This document shows, piece after piece, positions 16,324 to 24,539 of a stretch of DNA of 29,764 nt; within the stretch, counting starts at the first letter, position 1; every line of letters starts with the position of its first letter. Origin of the DNA: Alphaproteobacteria bacterium UBA6149 (GTDB lineage Bacteria > Pseudomonadota > Alphaproteobacteria > Rickettsiales > UBA998); assembly GCA_002423155.1 (NCBI GenBank), contig DIUV01000016.1, positions 374 through 30,137 on the forward strand, in the 5' to 3' direction. The notes under the pieces are model-generated. The model saw only the letters and a program-made list of their open reading frames with translations. It was not told the origin of the DNA and did no database searches. Position numbers and translations under genes: made by a program.

Positions 16324-16584
16324 TAACCTCACTATCCTACACGACAGTACTATTAATAACAGCATTACATATTGATATATAACGTATTTTTATAATAAAT
16401 ATATCCGTTGTCATACCGTCGCAGGACGGTATCCATGCCAAACCATTGGCTTTGCGCTAGTTGATAGGCATGGATACCGCTCTACAGCGGTATGACGATG
16501 GAGAGTTTGCGCAAATAACACATTGTTATTTATTATATAAATTCTTTGTTAATAGTACTGTCGTGTAGAGTGTAACCTCACTAT
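16324..16584. repeat. Nested insertion flanked by a 12-bp direct repeat
   Basis: The 12-mer TAACCTCACTAT occurs at 16324-16335 and 16573-16584. Between them, a perfect 20-bp inverted repeat (CTACACGACAGTACTATTAA) lies at 16337-16356 and 16549-16568. Inside that is a family A palindromic repeat (16404-16502). This reads as a non-autonomous inverted-repeat element with a target duplication that also holds a second repeat. It separates the divergent promoters of the TAXI gene and thrS. No coding region is present. Confidence 0.75.
16404..16502. repeat. Palindromic intergenic repeat, family A, copy 2
   Basis: The left end TCCGTTGTCATACCG pairs with the right end CGGTATGACGATGGA, and CGGTATCCATGCC pairs with GGCATGGATACCG. 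The layout and length match copy 1 at 7050-7149. The sequence after the right end (GAGAGTTTG) also resembles the flank of copy 1 (GATAGTTTG), so the mobile unit may be longer than the hairpin. Confidence 0.82.
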
Positions 16585-16682
16585 AAAAATTAACCTTAAC
16601 AATAACAAGCAATACTTGACTCTTGAGTAAAATCTCTTAAGGTGAATGGTTCCGTAATAAATTTTGATAGAACAATAAAACC

Positions 16683-18650
16683 ATGCCCAACGCTCAAAAA
16701 TCATCCCATCAAATCACCATAACTTTACCTGATAATAGCACGCGCATTTATGATGCTCCCATAACAGGCTTGGAAATTGCCCAGTCAATTGGAGCTGGCT
16801 TAGCTAAGGCAGCTTTAGCAATTAAGGTGGACGGCGTGCAGTGGGATTTATCGCATGAAATAAATGCCGACGCAAAACTGCAAATCCTTACTCTAAAAGA
16901 CGAAGAAGGCTTGCAAATAATGCGCCACACCACCACCGCGCAAGTGCTGGCGCGTGCGGTGAAAGAATTATGGCCCGATGCATCATTGGCGATTGGCCCG
17001 ACCATTGATTATGGTTTTTATTATGACATTGAAATGGAACATAAAGTTTCCCCCGATGATTTGCCGATTATTGAAGCAAAAATGCGTGAGATTATAGCCC
17101 GTGGCTTAACTGTGCGCCGCGAAATGTGGGATAGGGATGCGGCAATTGCCTTGTTTATGGCACGGCATGAACCCTATAAAGCGGATTTAATTACTCGCGC
17201 TGCCGAAGATGACACCAGCGAAAAAGGCAAGATTTCGCTCTATCGTCAAGGCGAAGGCGAAGATGCTTTTATCGATTTATGCCGCGGCCCCCATGTGCCG
17301 AGCTTAAACCATATCAGCCCAGCTTTTAAACTAACTAAACTCGCAGGCGCCTATTGGCGTGGGGATAGCAACAACCAGATGTTGCAACGTATTTACGGCA
17401 TTTCTTTCCCCACCCAAAAAGAACTAGACGCGCATTTACACATGCTAGAAGAGGCCGAAAAACGTGATCATCGTCGTTTGGGCAAGCAATTAGGCTTATT
17501 CCATTTTCAAGAAGAAGCTTTGGGACAGGTTTTCTGGCATCCCAAAGGTTGGACCTTATACCGCACGCTAGAAAATTTCGTGCGCCAAAAAATTGAAAAA
17601 GCCGATTATCAAGAGGTGAAAACCCCCATGTTGGTGGATAGAACCTTATGGGAATTATCGGGTCACTGGGAAAAATTCCGCGAGAATATGTTTACCGCTG
17701 AGGCGGAAGACCGCACACTAGCAATCAAACCCATGAATTGCCCTTGCCACGTGCAAATTTTCAAACAAGGCTCCAAAAGCTATCGCGATTTACCCTTACG
17801 CATGGCAGAATTTGGTTCTTGCCATCGTTTTGAAGCTTCAGGAGCATTGCACGGCTTAATGCGTGTACGCGCCATGGTGCAAGATGACGCACATATTTTC
17901 TGCACCGAAGGGCAAATTTTATCAGAAACTGAAAGTTTCTGTGCTTTATTGCAAGAAACTTACGCACAATTGGGCTTTAGCGCTGTGAAGGTAAAACTAG
18001 CAACTCGCCCCGAATTACGCGCTGGTTCAGAAGAAGTATGGGATAGAGCGGAAAAATCTTTGGCGGAAGCGGTGGAAGCCGTGGGTCTGCCTTATGAAGT
18101 GACTCCCGGTGAAGGCGCGTTTTATGGTCCTAAATTAGAGTTCCATCTACGTGATTCCATTGGGCGCAGCTGGCAGTGCGGAACCCTACAGCTAGATTTC
18201 GTATTACCCGAAAGATTAGACGCGAATTATATTGGCGAAGATGGCGCAAAACATCGTCCGGTAATTCTACACCGCGCTATTTTGGGTTCTATGGAGCGTT
18301 TCACCGGCATTCTCATTGAAGAATACGCAGGAAAATTCCCTCTTTGGTTGGCTCCGGTACAAATAGTAGTCGCCTCCATCACTAATTCGATGGATGATTA
18401 TGCTATGGAAGTCGCCGCAGAATTGCGTAAAGCAGGTTTGCGTGTGGAAGTTGATTTAAGCAATAACAAAATCAGCTACAAAGTGCGTGAACATTCCGAA
18501 CAAAAAATTCCGGTTATTATGGCAGTGGGCGCACGTGAACAAGAAGAACGCAGCGTGGCAATCCGTCGCTTAGGTAGCAATGAACAAAAAGTTCATACGC
18601 TAGCAGAGGCAATTAGTAGCTTGGCGGAAGAAGCTCAAATGCCGGCTTAA
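16683..18650 (+). CDS. thrS: Threonine--tRNA ligase, with altered editing-site motif
   Basis: Class II synthetase that charges tRNA-Thr. The 655 residues contain an N-terminal TGS domain (about 10-72), the editing domain (about 73-240), the catalytic core and a C-terminal anticodon-binding domain. Catalytic zinc ligands are seen in KPMNCPCHVQ (Cys), QDDAHIF (His) and ILHRAILGS (His). In the editing domain CRGPH is intact, but the usual HxxxH motif reads RHTTTAQVLA: the second His is replaced by Gln and there is one extra residue. Clearing of Ser-tRNA-Thr may therefore be weakened. No clear Shine-Dalgarno sequence precedes the ATG. A strong terminator follows. Confidence 0.96.
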   Translation: MPNAQKSSHQITITLPDNSTRIYDAPITGLEIAQSIGAGLAKAALAIKVDGVQWDLSHEINADAKLQILTLKDEEGLQIMRHTTTAQVLARAVKELWPDASLAIGPTIDYGFYYDIEMEHKVSPDDLPIIEAKMREIIARGLTVRREMWDRDAAIALFMARHEPYKADLITRAAEDDTSEKGKISLYRQGEGEDAFIDLCRGPHVPSLNHISPAFKLTKLAGAYWRGDSNNQMLQRIYGISFPTQKELDAHLHMLEEAEKRDHRRLGKQLGLFHFQEEALGQVFWHPKGWTLYRTLENFVRQKIEKADYQEVKTPMLVDRTLWELSGHWEKFRENMFTAEAEDRTLAIKPMNCPCHVQIFKQGSKSYRDLPLRMAEFGSCHRFEASGALHGLMRVRAMVQDDAHIFCTEGQILSETESFCALLQETYAQLGFSAVKVKLATRPELRAGSEEVWDRAEKSLAEAVEAVGLPYEVTPGEGAFYGPKLEFHLRDSIGRSWQCGTLQLDFVLPERLDANYIGEDGAKHRPVILHRAILGSMERFTGILIEEYAGKFPLWLAPVQIVVASITNSMDDYAMEVAAELRKAGLRVEVDLSNNKISYKVREHSEQKIPVIMAVGAREQEERSVAIRRLGSNEQKVHTLAEAISSLAEEAQMPA

Positions 18651-18666
18651 GCCAAGATACAAGACA

Positions 18667-18706
18667 AAAAAATACCCCTCTAAAATTATAGAGGGGTATT
18701 TTTTGG
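18667..18706 (+). terminator. Bidirectional intrinsic terminator between thrS and the DUF465 gene
   Basis: A stem AATACCCCTCTA (from 18671) pairs with TAGAGGGGTATT and is flanked by A-rich and T-rich runs on both sides. It serves thrS on the plus strand and the convergent DUF465 gene on the minus strand. Confidence 0.88.
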
Positions 18707-18716
18707 CTTGAACAAA

Positions 18717-18908
18717 TCAAGCGCTAGCGTAATCGCCTACGGACTCATCCATCAAGGATTGAATTTCTTCTTTCAAAGCTAACTTCTGCTTTTTCATCTG
18801 CGTGATTAAAGCAAAATCCGGGGCTGGGCGAGTCGCCTCATCTGCCACCTGCTGCTTCAATAATGCGTGTTTGTTTTGTAATACTAAAATGTGATCTTGG
18901 ATAGACAT
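18717..18908 (-). CDS. YdcH/DUF465 family small protein
   Basis: A 63-residue, mainly helical protein. The pattern HILVLQNKHALLKQQVADEA, then PDFALITQMKKQKLALKEEIQSL, is the DUF465 helical hairpin. The biochemical role of the family is not established. AGGAG lies 8 bases before the ATG. It converges with thrS and shares its terminator. An 18-bp palindrome lies 35 bases upstream of the start. Confidence 0.9.
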   Translation of the reverse strand: MSIQDHILVLQNKHALLKQQVADEATRPAPDFALITQMKKQKLALKEEIQSLMDESVGDYASA

Positions 18909-18942
18909 TGTATATATCTCCTGTTCATTTTATTGTTTAAAT

Positions 18943-18960
18943 TTGCTAAGAACTTAGCAA
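18943..18960. promoter_or_regulatory. 18-bp palindrome upstream of the DUF465 gene
   Basis: TTGCTAAG-AA-CTTAGCAA is perfectly symmetric apart from its 2-base centre, and is 35-52 bases upstream of the start codon. It could be an operator. No -10/-35 pair is convincing next to it. Confidence 0.35.
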
Positions 18961-19122
18961 CACTGACAATAGCAAAACCGTTGCTTGTAGCGCAAGCAGA
19001 AATATAGTCAAGCGAAAAGATATATTTTTTCAGTTGACTTTATGGTTTTATGTGATTGGCGGCTTTTGGGGCACTTTTGCTACTATATATAGAAAAATAT
19101 AGTTTTTAACTATACATATATT

Positions 19123-19266
19123 AAGACCTCTGCATAATGCGCTGCGCTGAGGCTTATAAGTGCTAACTCATTGAAAAATAAACGGAGTGTACATCAGTAC
19201 ATGAGTATTATTTTTCAATGAGTTAGCACTTAGAAGTCCAGAGCAGTAGCATTATGCAGAGGTCTT
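19123..19266. repeat. 144-bp palindromic element (MITE-like) with 5-bp target duplication
   Basis: The ends are perfect inverted copies over 18 bp (AAGACCTCTGCATAATGC). After a variable stretch of about 20 bp there is a second perfectly paired block (TAAGTGCTAACTCATTGA and onward). The unit is flanked on both sides by ATATT (19118-19122 and 19267-19271), consistent with a target-site duplication. It is non-coding, with a short central loop, and lies between the DUF465 and bactofilin genes. The surrounding 18961-19318 region holds no gene. Confidence 0.85.
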
Positions 19267-19319
19267 ATATTGGTATAGAGAAAAATTGCGCCTCCCAAGA
19301 CAAGAAAATTCTTAGCACA

Positions 19320-19350
19320 AAAAAAGGGCGGAAAAATACACCGCCCTTTT
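19320..19350 (-). terminator. Intrinsic terminator of the bactofilin gene
   Basis: On the minus strand, AAAAGGGCGG and CCGCCCTTTT (19341-19350 and 19322-19331) form a 10-bp stem with a 9-base loop, followed by a T run (complement of the A run at 19319-19325). It lies 24 bases after the bactofilin stop codon. Confidence 0.88.
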
Positions 19351-19373
19351 AAAATATTTCGTAAGATTAAAAC

Positions 19374-19823
19374 CTAACCAGCAATCAACTGCAAGCGCTG
19401 GAACACATCGACATCATCATCCGCCACATCATCGACCATGGTATTCACATTATCTGCGCGTTTAAACTGCCCATCGACAAAGGCGCCATCTTCAATAGTC
19501 AGCGATTCATGCATTATCAAGCCTTCGACATGGCAGCTAGTATAAAGGTTAACTTCACTCGCCCGAATAGTGCCGACCACCTTACCAAACACATGGATAA
19601 TATCCGCCGTAACATCGCCATTTAAACGTCCATTTTTACGCAAGGTGAAAACTTTGCAGCGCACATTGCCATCCATCTGACCATCTAAGTCAATCGTACC
19701 ATCACTCACAATATTGCCAAGAAAGTTAACATCAGCAGCAATCACCGAAACTTGCGGCTTTTTCAAAACATTATCAATTTTAGAAGTAGTATTATTATTG
19801 TTTTTTCTGTGGAACATATCCAT
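19374..19823 (-). CDS. Bactofilin family cytoskeletal protein
   Basis: Bactofilins polymerise without nucleotide into filaments that scaffold cell-wall enzymes, stalks or poles. The 149 residues show a short polar N-terminus and then the right-handed beta-helix core (about 25-120) with the family's hydrophobic repeat pattern: VNFLGNIVSDGTIDLDGQMD, GNVRCKVFTLRKNGRLNGDV, HVFGKVVGTIRASEVNLYTS and HVEGLIMHESLTIEDGAFVDG. A Gly/Asp-rich tail with VDDVADDDVDVF follows. The second methionine (19817) is better spaced from AAGG and may be the true start. No M23 peptidase gene, a common partner, is adjacent. Confidence 0.93.
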   Translation of the reverse strand: MDMFHRKNNNNTTSKIDNVLKKPQVSVIAADVNFLGNIVSDGTIDLDGQMDGNVRCKVFTLRKNGRLNGDVTADIIHVFGKVVGTIRASEVNLYTSCHVEGLIMHESLTIEDGAFVDGQFKRADNVNTMVDDVADDDVDVFQRLQLIAG

Positions 19824-20057
19824 CCGCCTTTTAAAATTTATAAGACTAACCGACGAACTCTACAACAAGTCTATAAAAAATTCAATTATATAACGCAATT
19901 GTAGCGTATATTTAAATACAACCACGCGACAATTGCCCCCAAACACACCTGAGCAAAAAACAACTGCGGAGTATTTTTATTTTCAAACGTAATTAAATTG
20001 TAACATATAACATATAATCCTTTAATATAAAAACATACTCAAAAAGAAGAATTTATA

Positions 20058-22982
20058 ATGTCAGCAAATTCATCAAGAAAAAATAACAATATATCCAGAT
20101 TAGAAGCAGCAGGTGAGGCACTGAATATCCCCGCTTATTCTGTAACTCAGGAGCAATATGGGAAATATGTGTTAGAGGTATATCAGCACCATACATCACA
20201 AAACCATAATCTATTGCCAAGCATTCAAAAAAAACACTCACAAAACCAGCAAAATGTTATTGATATAAACACAGGCAAAAAAAATATTCTTGATACAAAT
20301 GAGTCTTATGAATTAGTAAAATCATATAAAGATAAACATGAATCTGATAGTGCATTAAGCAAGACTGAAGCGGAAGGCGCTCTTGGGCTCGGGCTCGGTT
20401 CACTTGGCGTTCTAGTTGGTGGTTTGGCTTTGGGAGCCCTAACTGGAGGGCTTGGCACTCTAGCAGCATTTGCCGCCGCAGGAGGGGGCATTGGGGGAGC
20501 CATCGGAGGCAACATGGATGCGGACGCATACAAAGAAGCCGCAAAAAAAGCGGAAAATTTCATGAAGGAACTAAAAGCACAAATTCCCGATCTAGAAGCT
20601 CAGCTTGAAAAATACCAACAAGAAGGAGAAACAATCAGAAAAGGACTTGCCATGGTTCAATGGGACATCGCAGATAACAGAGCGGGCGAAAGAGTTCTTG
20701 GGATTGCGCATGCTTTTAACAAATGCGCAGAACAAAACAGAGCAAACGCGGTTGACCTGATAAGGCAAGATCCAGAACTTAAAGCCTTGATCGAAGGCGG
20801 TCAGGATTTGCGCATATTGAATGATTTTATTGAAAAAACCACCCAAGATACCATCAATGACCTGCTAAATCACAATTCTTTTAAAGAACAAACGCCAGCT
20901 ATAAAAGCAAAACAAGCTTTTGTTTCACATGTTATCATTCCGCATTTGAGCTTTTTTATTATGCAAGCGCAGGAAAATGAACCAACTTTAAGCCAAACAA
21001 ATGCAAATGATTTTGCTGTATTGCAGCAACTAACTAAAAATACGGGCATAAATATTACTACTCACCCACAAGATTTAGCCTCTAAAGATACATTGCGTGA
21101 CGTTGAAGGTGAAGCAATTCCGTTACTTGACCTTTCTTTTATGAAGAATCCAACTAATAACAATATATTACAAAAACAAGACAAAGCATCTGCTCTTGTA
21201 GATGCCAAAGTGGAAGAATATGACAATAAATACAAAGAATTAATCGACAAAATACAAATATGTCTGGAGGAAATTGCACAAAAAACAAAAACTTCCGAAG
21301 AATTGCATATTCAAAAAAAACACAATCAACAAATAGATGAAAAAATTGAAGATACACGCATACACGGCAATGCAAAACAAAATATCTACACCAGCCGTGC
21401 AGTTTCGCGGTTGCTGGTTGCGGCTTCTTATGGGGCTGCTGCTGCCGCAGGCAATCCGCACGCTGCCGTTCATTGTGCAACCAATTCCGTACGTCTGTTA
21501 AGTGATTTATTTTCTATGGGAGTTGAATATGATACTACTAAAAAATTAGTGGATATTTTAGAAGGTAGAAAATACGAAGGTGCAGAAAAAAATCTAAAAG
21601 CAGTGCAAGTAGCAATAGATAACCTAAAGCAAGAGGAAATTGACCATAAATCAGCAAAAGAACCGTTAAAAGCTGAAGCAATGATGGAGTTGTTTGTGAC
21701 CAAGTCTTTGTTGGATAGAGGCAAGCATGTTACTGCTAAGTTGATGCAGCAATGCAGCAAAGTACAAAAACGAAGATACGATTACGCAGACGAAGTAAAA
21801 ACTTTTACGGAGTTTTGGACGGCTATAAGTCGGGATAAACGTCTTGCTGAATCGGTGCAAAATCTTTGCTTAGGTTATGCTGACTCCAATGATTTAGCGG
21901 TTATAATTGCTGAATCTGATTGCTGGGGCAGATCCACCAGTTTGCATCAAAGCATGTTAAAAGAATTTGTCGAAGAAGAGATTAAACCAAATATTGATGA
22001 ATATGCGCAAAGCTCTTCTAAGGTGGATTTTATTTATCAAACCAATCTTTGCGAATTAGGCACCTCATTCCATAAATACCGCAAAACTTTAGTTCCGCAA
22101 GATGACGCTAAAACCCAAGTTTTATTTACAGATGCTTTCGGGGTAAAATCTAACCTGGAGATGCTAACCATAGCAGCAGCGTTAGATGTTAAAGGAGCAT
22201 TTGGTTATTATTTATCTCGGCATGGCAAGGGGTTCTTAGCTGATGATGGTATTATAGATGGTCGGCACACAAATAAATTGGCAGATAAAAGAGTATCTTT
22301 AGTGCCTGATGAGCAAATGCAAATATTTATTAATGCTTCTGCTGCTGCGGGTAGTGTGCGTGCTAAAGCACCAGAGATAAACGATATGTTTACTCGCATT
22401 TGTGCTTATGAGTACCAATATCCGCTTGCCATAAAAAAAGATGGGGTGCGGAATATAATGGCAGAAAGCGCTGATTCTCCTGCCACGTACATAATGGTAA
22501 ATGCTACTGTAAAACATATTATAAACCAGGCAGGTTTTGCCGATATTGCTGATTTAAGAAAAAAAGTTGGTAAAAAAGTAGATGAAATTATGGCGCAAAG
22601 CTTCATAGATTTTTTCCAACAATTAGGAAGTGAGCATAGTGAAAATAAAACTCTTACTAAAGAACGTGCAACGCTGGCTTCTACGGAATATTATAGCTCA
22701 CAATTAAGGGGATATTCACGAGATATTACCGAATTAGCTACTACAGATGATTCTGTGAAAGCTTTTTGGGATATATATACAAGAAATTTATCCAAATATT
22801 TAGAACATGCAACCGAAGAAAATAGAGCAGAAATAGAAGCTCAACTAAAAACAGCCGCAAAATCTGATATAAAATTAAATCCTGATAATATAATTCGTCC
22901 AGGTACAGCGGAATCTTTGGGGAGGGCAAAATTATGCAATCATACGCTTGCCAATACTCATGTTAATTTGGGAGTTCGTTGA
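20058..22982 (+). CDS. Large unrecognised protein with Gly-rich membrane-active segment and coiled coils
   Basis: A 974-residue protein with no family that I can name. Residues 1-100 are polar. Residues 107-152 form a long Gly/Ala/Leu segment (GLGLGSLGVLVGGLALGALT and onward to GGGIGGAIGG) of the glycine-zipper type, suited to a membrane hairpin. A helical region follows (157-195, EAAKKAENFMKELKAQ). A second coiled coil lies near 385-435, with a second small-residue hydrophobic patch at 448-488 (LLVAASYGAAAAAGNPHAA). The C-terminal half is helical and polar. There is no signal peptide. It overlaps the next gene by one base (TGATG), so the two are made together. The size, architecture and gene pair resemble secreted or membrane-inserting effectors, but that is inference. 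Confidence 0.85.
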   Translation: MSANSSRKNNNISRLEAAGEALNIPAYSVTQEQYGKYVLEVYQHHTSQNHNLLPSIQKKHSQNQQNVIDINTGKKNILDTNESYELVKSYKDKHESDSALSKTEAEGALGLGLGSLGVLVGGLALGALTGGLGTLAAFAAAGGGIGGAIGGNMDADAYKEAAKKAENFMKELKAQIPDLEAQLEKYQQEGETIRKGLAMVQWDIADNRAGERVLGIAHAFNKCAEQNRANAVDLIRQDPELKALIEGGQDLRILNDFIEKTTQDTINDLLNHNSFKEQTPAIKAKQAFVSHVIIPHLSFFIMQAQENEPTLSQTNANDFAVLQQLTKNTGINITTHPQDLASKDTLRDVEGEAIPLLDLSFMKNPTNNNILQKQDKASALVDAKVEEYDNKYKELIDKIQICLEEIAQKTKTSEELHIQKKHNQQIDEKIEDTRIHGNAKQNIYTSRAVSRLLVAASYGAAAAAGNPHAAVHCATNSVRLLSDLFSMGVEYDTTKKLVDILEGRKYEGAEKNLKAVQVAIDNLKQEEIDHKSAKEPLKAEAMMELFVTKSLLDRGKHVTAKLMQQCSKVQKRRYDYADEVKTFTEFWTAISRDKRLAESVQNLCLGYADSNDLAVIIAESDCWGRSTSLHQSMLKEFVEEEIKPNIDEYAQSSSKVDFIYQTNLCELGTSFHKYRKTLVPQDDAKTQVLFTDAFGVKSNLEMLTIAAALDVKGAFGYYLSRHGKGFLADDGIIDGRHTNKLADKRVSLVPDEQMQIFINASAAAGSVRAKAPEINDMFTRICAYEYQYPLAIKKDGVRNIMAESADSPATYIMVNATVKHIINQAGFADIADLRKKVGKKVDEIMAQSFIDFFQQLGSEHSENKTLTKERATLASTEYYSSQLRGYSRDITELATTDDSVKAFWDIYTRNLSKYLEHATEENRAEIEAQLKTAAKSDIKLNPDNIIRPGTAESLGRAKLCNHTLANTHVNLGVR

Positions 22983-24535
22983 TGGATCCACAAGAGCTGT
23001 TTAGGGACGATCCCGATTTATTTAAACCTAATTTTAATAAGGATAGAGCATTAAAAGAAATGCGCTTCATGAGTGATGAGCTATGCAAAGATCCTTTGCG
23101 GGTGTTTAAAGTAAATCAAGTTCATGATTTTATGGGAACCTTTCCAAATCAAGACTATAGAGAAATTGGTTTTCATGGTGTGCCATATTATATTAATGGT
23201 AATATTTGTGCCAAAAATTTACGCAGCTATGCCTTTCATTTGGCGGATTTAATAGAATGTGAACATAATAGTATTAATGATCCAGCCTTAAACCTCATTC
23301 TATCACCAAAAGAGCAAGATGTAGTTTATAATATAGAAAAAAACTTTGATTGTTTCAGAAATATTAGGCGTATTGGGTCTTTTGCAGATTTTTTATCATC
23401 AAAAAAGAATGTCCAATTTGGCATAGAGCAGGCTCGGTTAACTTTGTTTCATGATGTTGGAGCAATCACAGAAGAAGCTTATCAACTGGGCTTAGAAAAT
23501 TTGCAGAAAGAACTCGACCGCTATGGATTTAATGGATTTCATAGAATGATTGCCTGCAACAAACCATTAGAAGATTTATTATGCAGCAAACACAAACATT
23601 TTCTTGAATTAAGAAGCAAATTTAACAATGGAGAGATAAAAGAGCTGAACTGGGAAGAAGCAGTTAAGGAACAAAGTGCATTTAGAGGATTATATGACGC
23701 TTTTAAAAAAAACTTTTATTGTTCTACAGACGAGGTCTTGGATTTTTCTTGGGGATATTCTGACCATTATAAAGAATATGATATTAAAGAAATACTTAAT
23801 ACGCCCTGCGATGAAATAATAAAAAGATTAGAATCTGATAATCCTAATGAAAAACTTGGGATGCAAAAACTTATTTCTGGAAAATATAGGAATGTATTAT
23901 TTGATCCCGAATTTAATTTTGATATAGACGCAATGCAGCATCTGCCGCCTGAGCAGCTAGCTCCTTTGAAAAAAATCAAGCAAATGCGTGATGCGATGAA
24001 AGAATTTGTAGAGGATTACCGCGAGGTTTCTTATGGGGAAGATCCTGAAAAATATTCTTTTGCCAGATCAGAAGCCGCCTTTGCAGAAGTTAAAAAAGAA
24101 CTACAGGATTTTGCCCTCATTTCACCCACAGCACTTCCTGACTATACGGTTGCCATAAAAGAACCATTATTATCATTACCACCAGCAAATTCACCCAAAA
24201 TGCCAAATTTTGCTGAAGTAGAAAACCAAAGAAGCGCCAAACGAAAAGATATAGAATATTACAACAAAAAACCTGCTGATATATCTTCACCAGAAGATAT
24301 TTTACGCGCTGATAGCGGCAAGCAAGAAATTATTATACCAGAAACAGTTACTAAACCCTCTCCCATAGCCAAAGAAGAAAGCCTGATTTCAAAAGCAAAT
24401 AAACTTTCTCTTGGTAAAGCTAATGTAGCGATTTTAGTTGGAGTTGGGGTTATTTCTGTAGGATTGCTCGGATATTTCACCCATAAATATAATGAAGAAA
24501 AAAATGCTAAGAATAAGGCAAATTTCAAAGCATAG
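22982..24535 (+). CDS. Unrecognised 517-residue protein with C-terminal membrane anchor
   Basis: The start is ATG 22982, sharing its A with the upstream TGA and preceded by GGGAG. An in-frame TTG three bases earlier is less likely. Residues 1-370 are soluble and helical, rich in charged and aromatic residues (HDFMGTFPNQDYREIGFHGV, NFYCSTDEVLDFSWGYSDHY). Residues about 375-475 are a Pro/Ser/Lys-rich linker. A single membrane helix, ANVAILVGVGVISVGLLGYF, lies at about 480-499, followed by an 18-residue Lys/Asn-rich tail. This tail-anchor topology puts the bulk in the cytoplasm, or in another compartment after export. It forms a cassette with the 974-residue protein. No known family or enzyme motif is seen. 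Confidence 0.85.
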   Translation: MDPQELFRDDPDLFKPNFNKDRALKEMRFMSDELCKDPLRVFKVNQVHDFMGTFPNQDYREIGFHGVPYYINGNICAKNLRSYAFHLADLIECEHNSINDPALNLILSPKEQDVVYNIEKNFDCFRNIRRIGSFADFLSSKKNVQFGIEQARLTLFHDVGAITEEAYQLGLENLQKELDRYGFNGFHRMIACNKPLEDLLCSKHKHFLELRSKFNNGEIKELNWEEAVKEQSAFRGLYDAFKKNFYCSTDEVLDFSWGYSDHYKEYDIKEILNTPCDEIIKRLESDNPNEKLGMQKLISGKYRNVLFDPEFNFDIDAMQHLPPEQLAPLKKIKQMRDAMKEFVEDYREVSYGEDPEKYSFARSEAAFAEVKKELQDFALISPTALPDYTVAIKEPLLSLPPANSPKMPNFAEVENQRSAKRKDIEYYNKKPADISSPEDILRADSGKQEIIIPETVTKPSPIAKEESLISKANKLSLGKANVAILVGVGVISVGLLGYFTHKYNEEKNAKNKANFKA

Positions 24536-24539
24536 AAAA

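Noticed and set aside
20257..22929. Many minus-strand frames opposite the 974-residue gene
   Set aside because: They are short, overlapping and rich in Cys, Phe and Leu from antisense reading of AT-rich codons.
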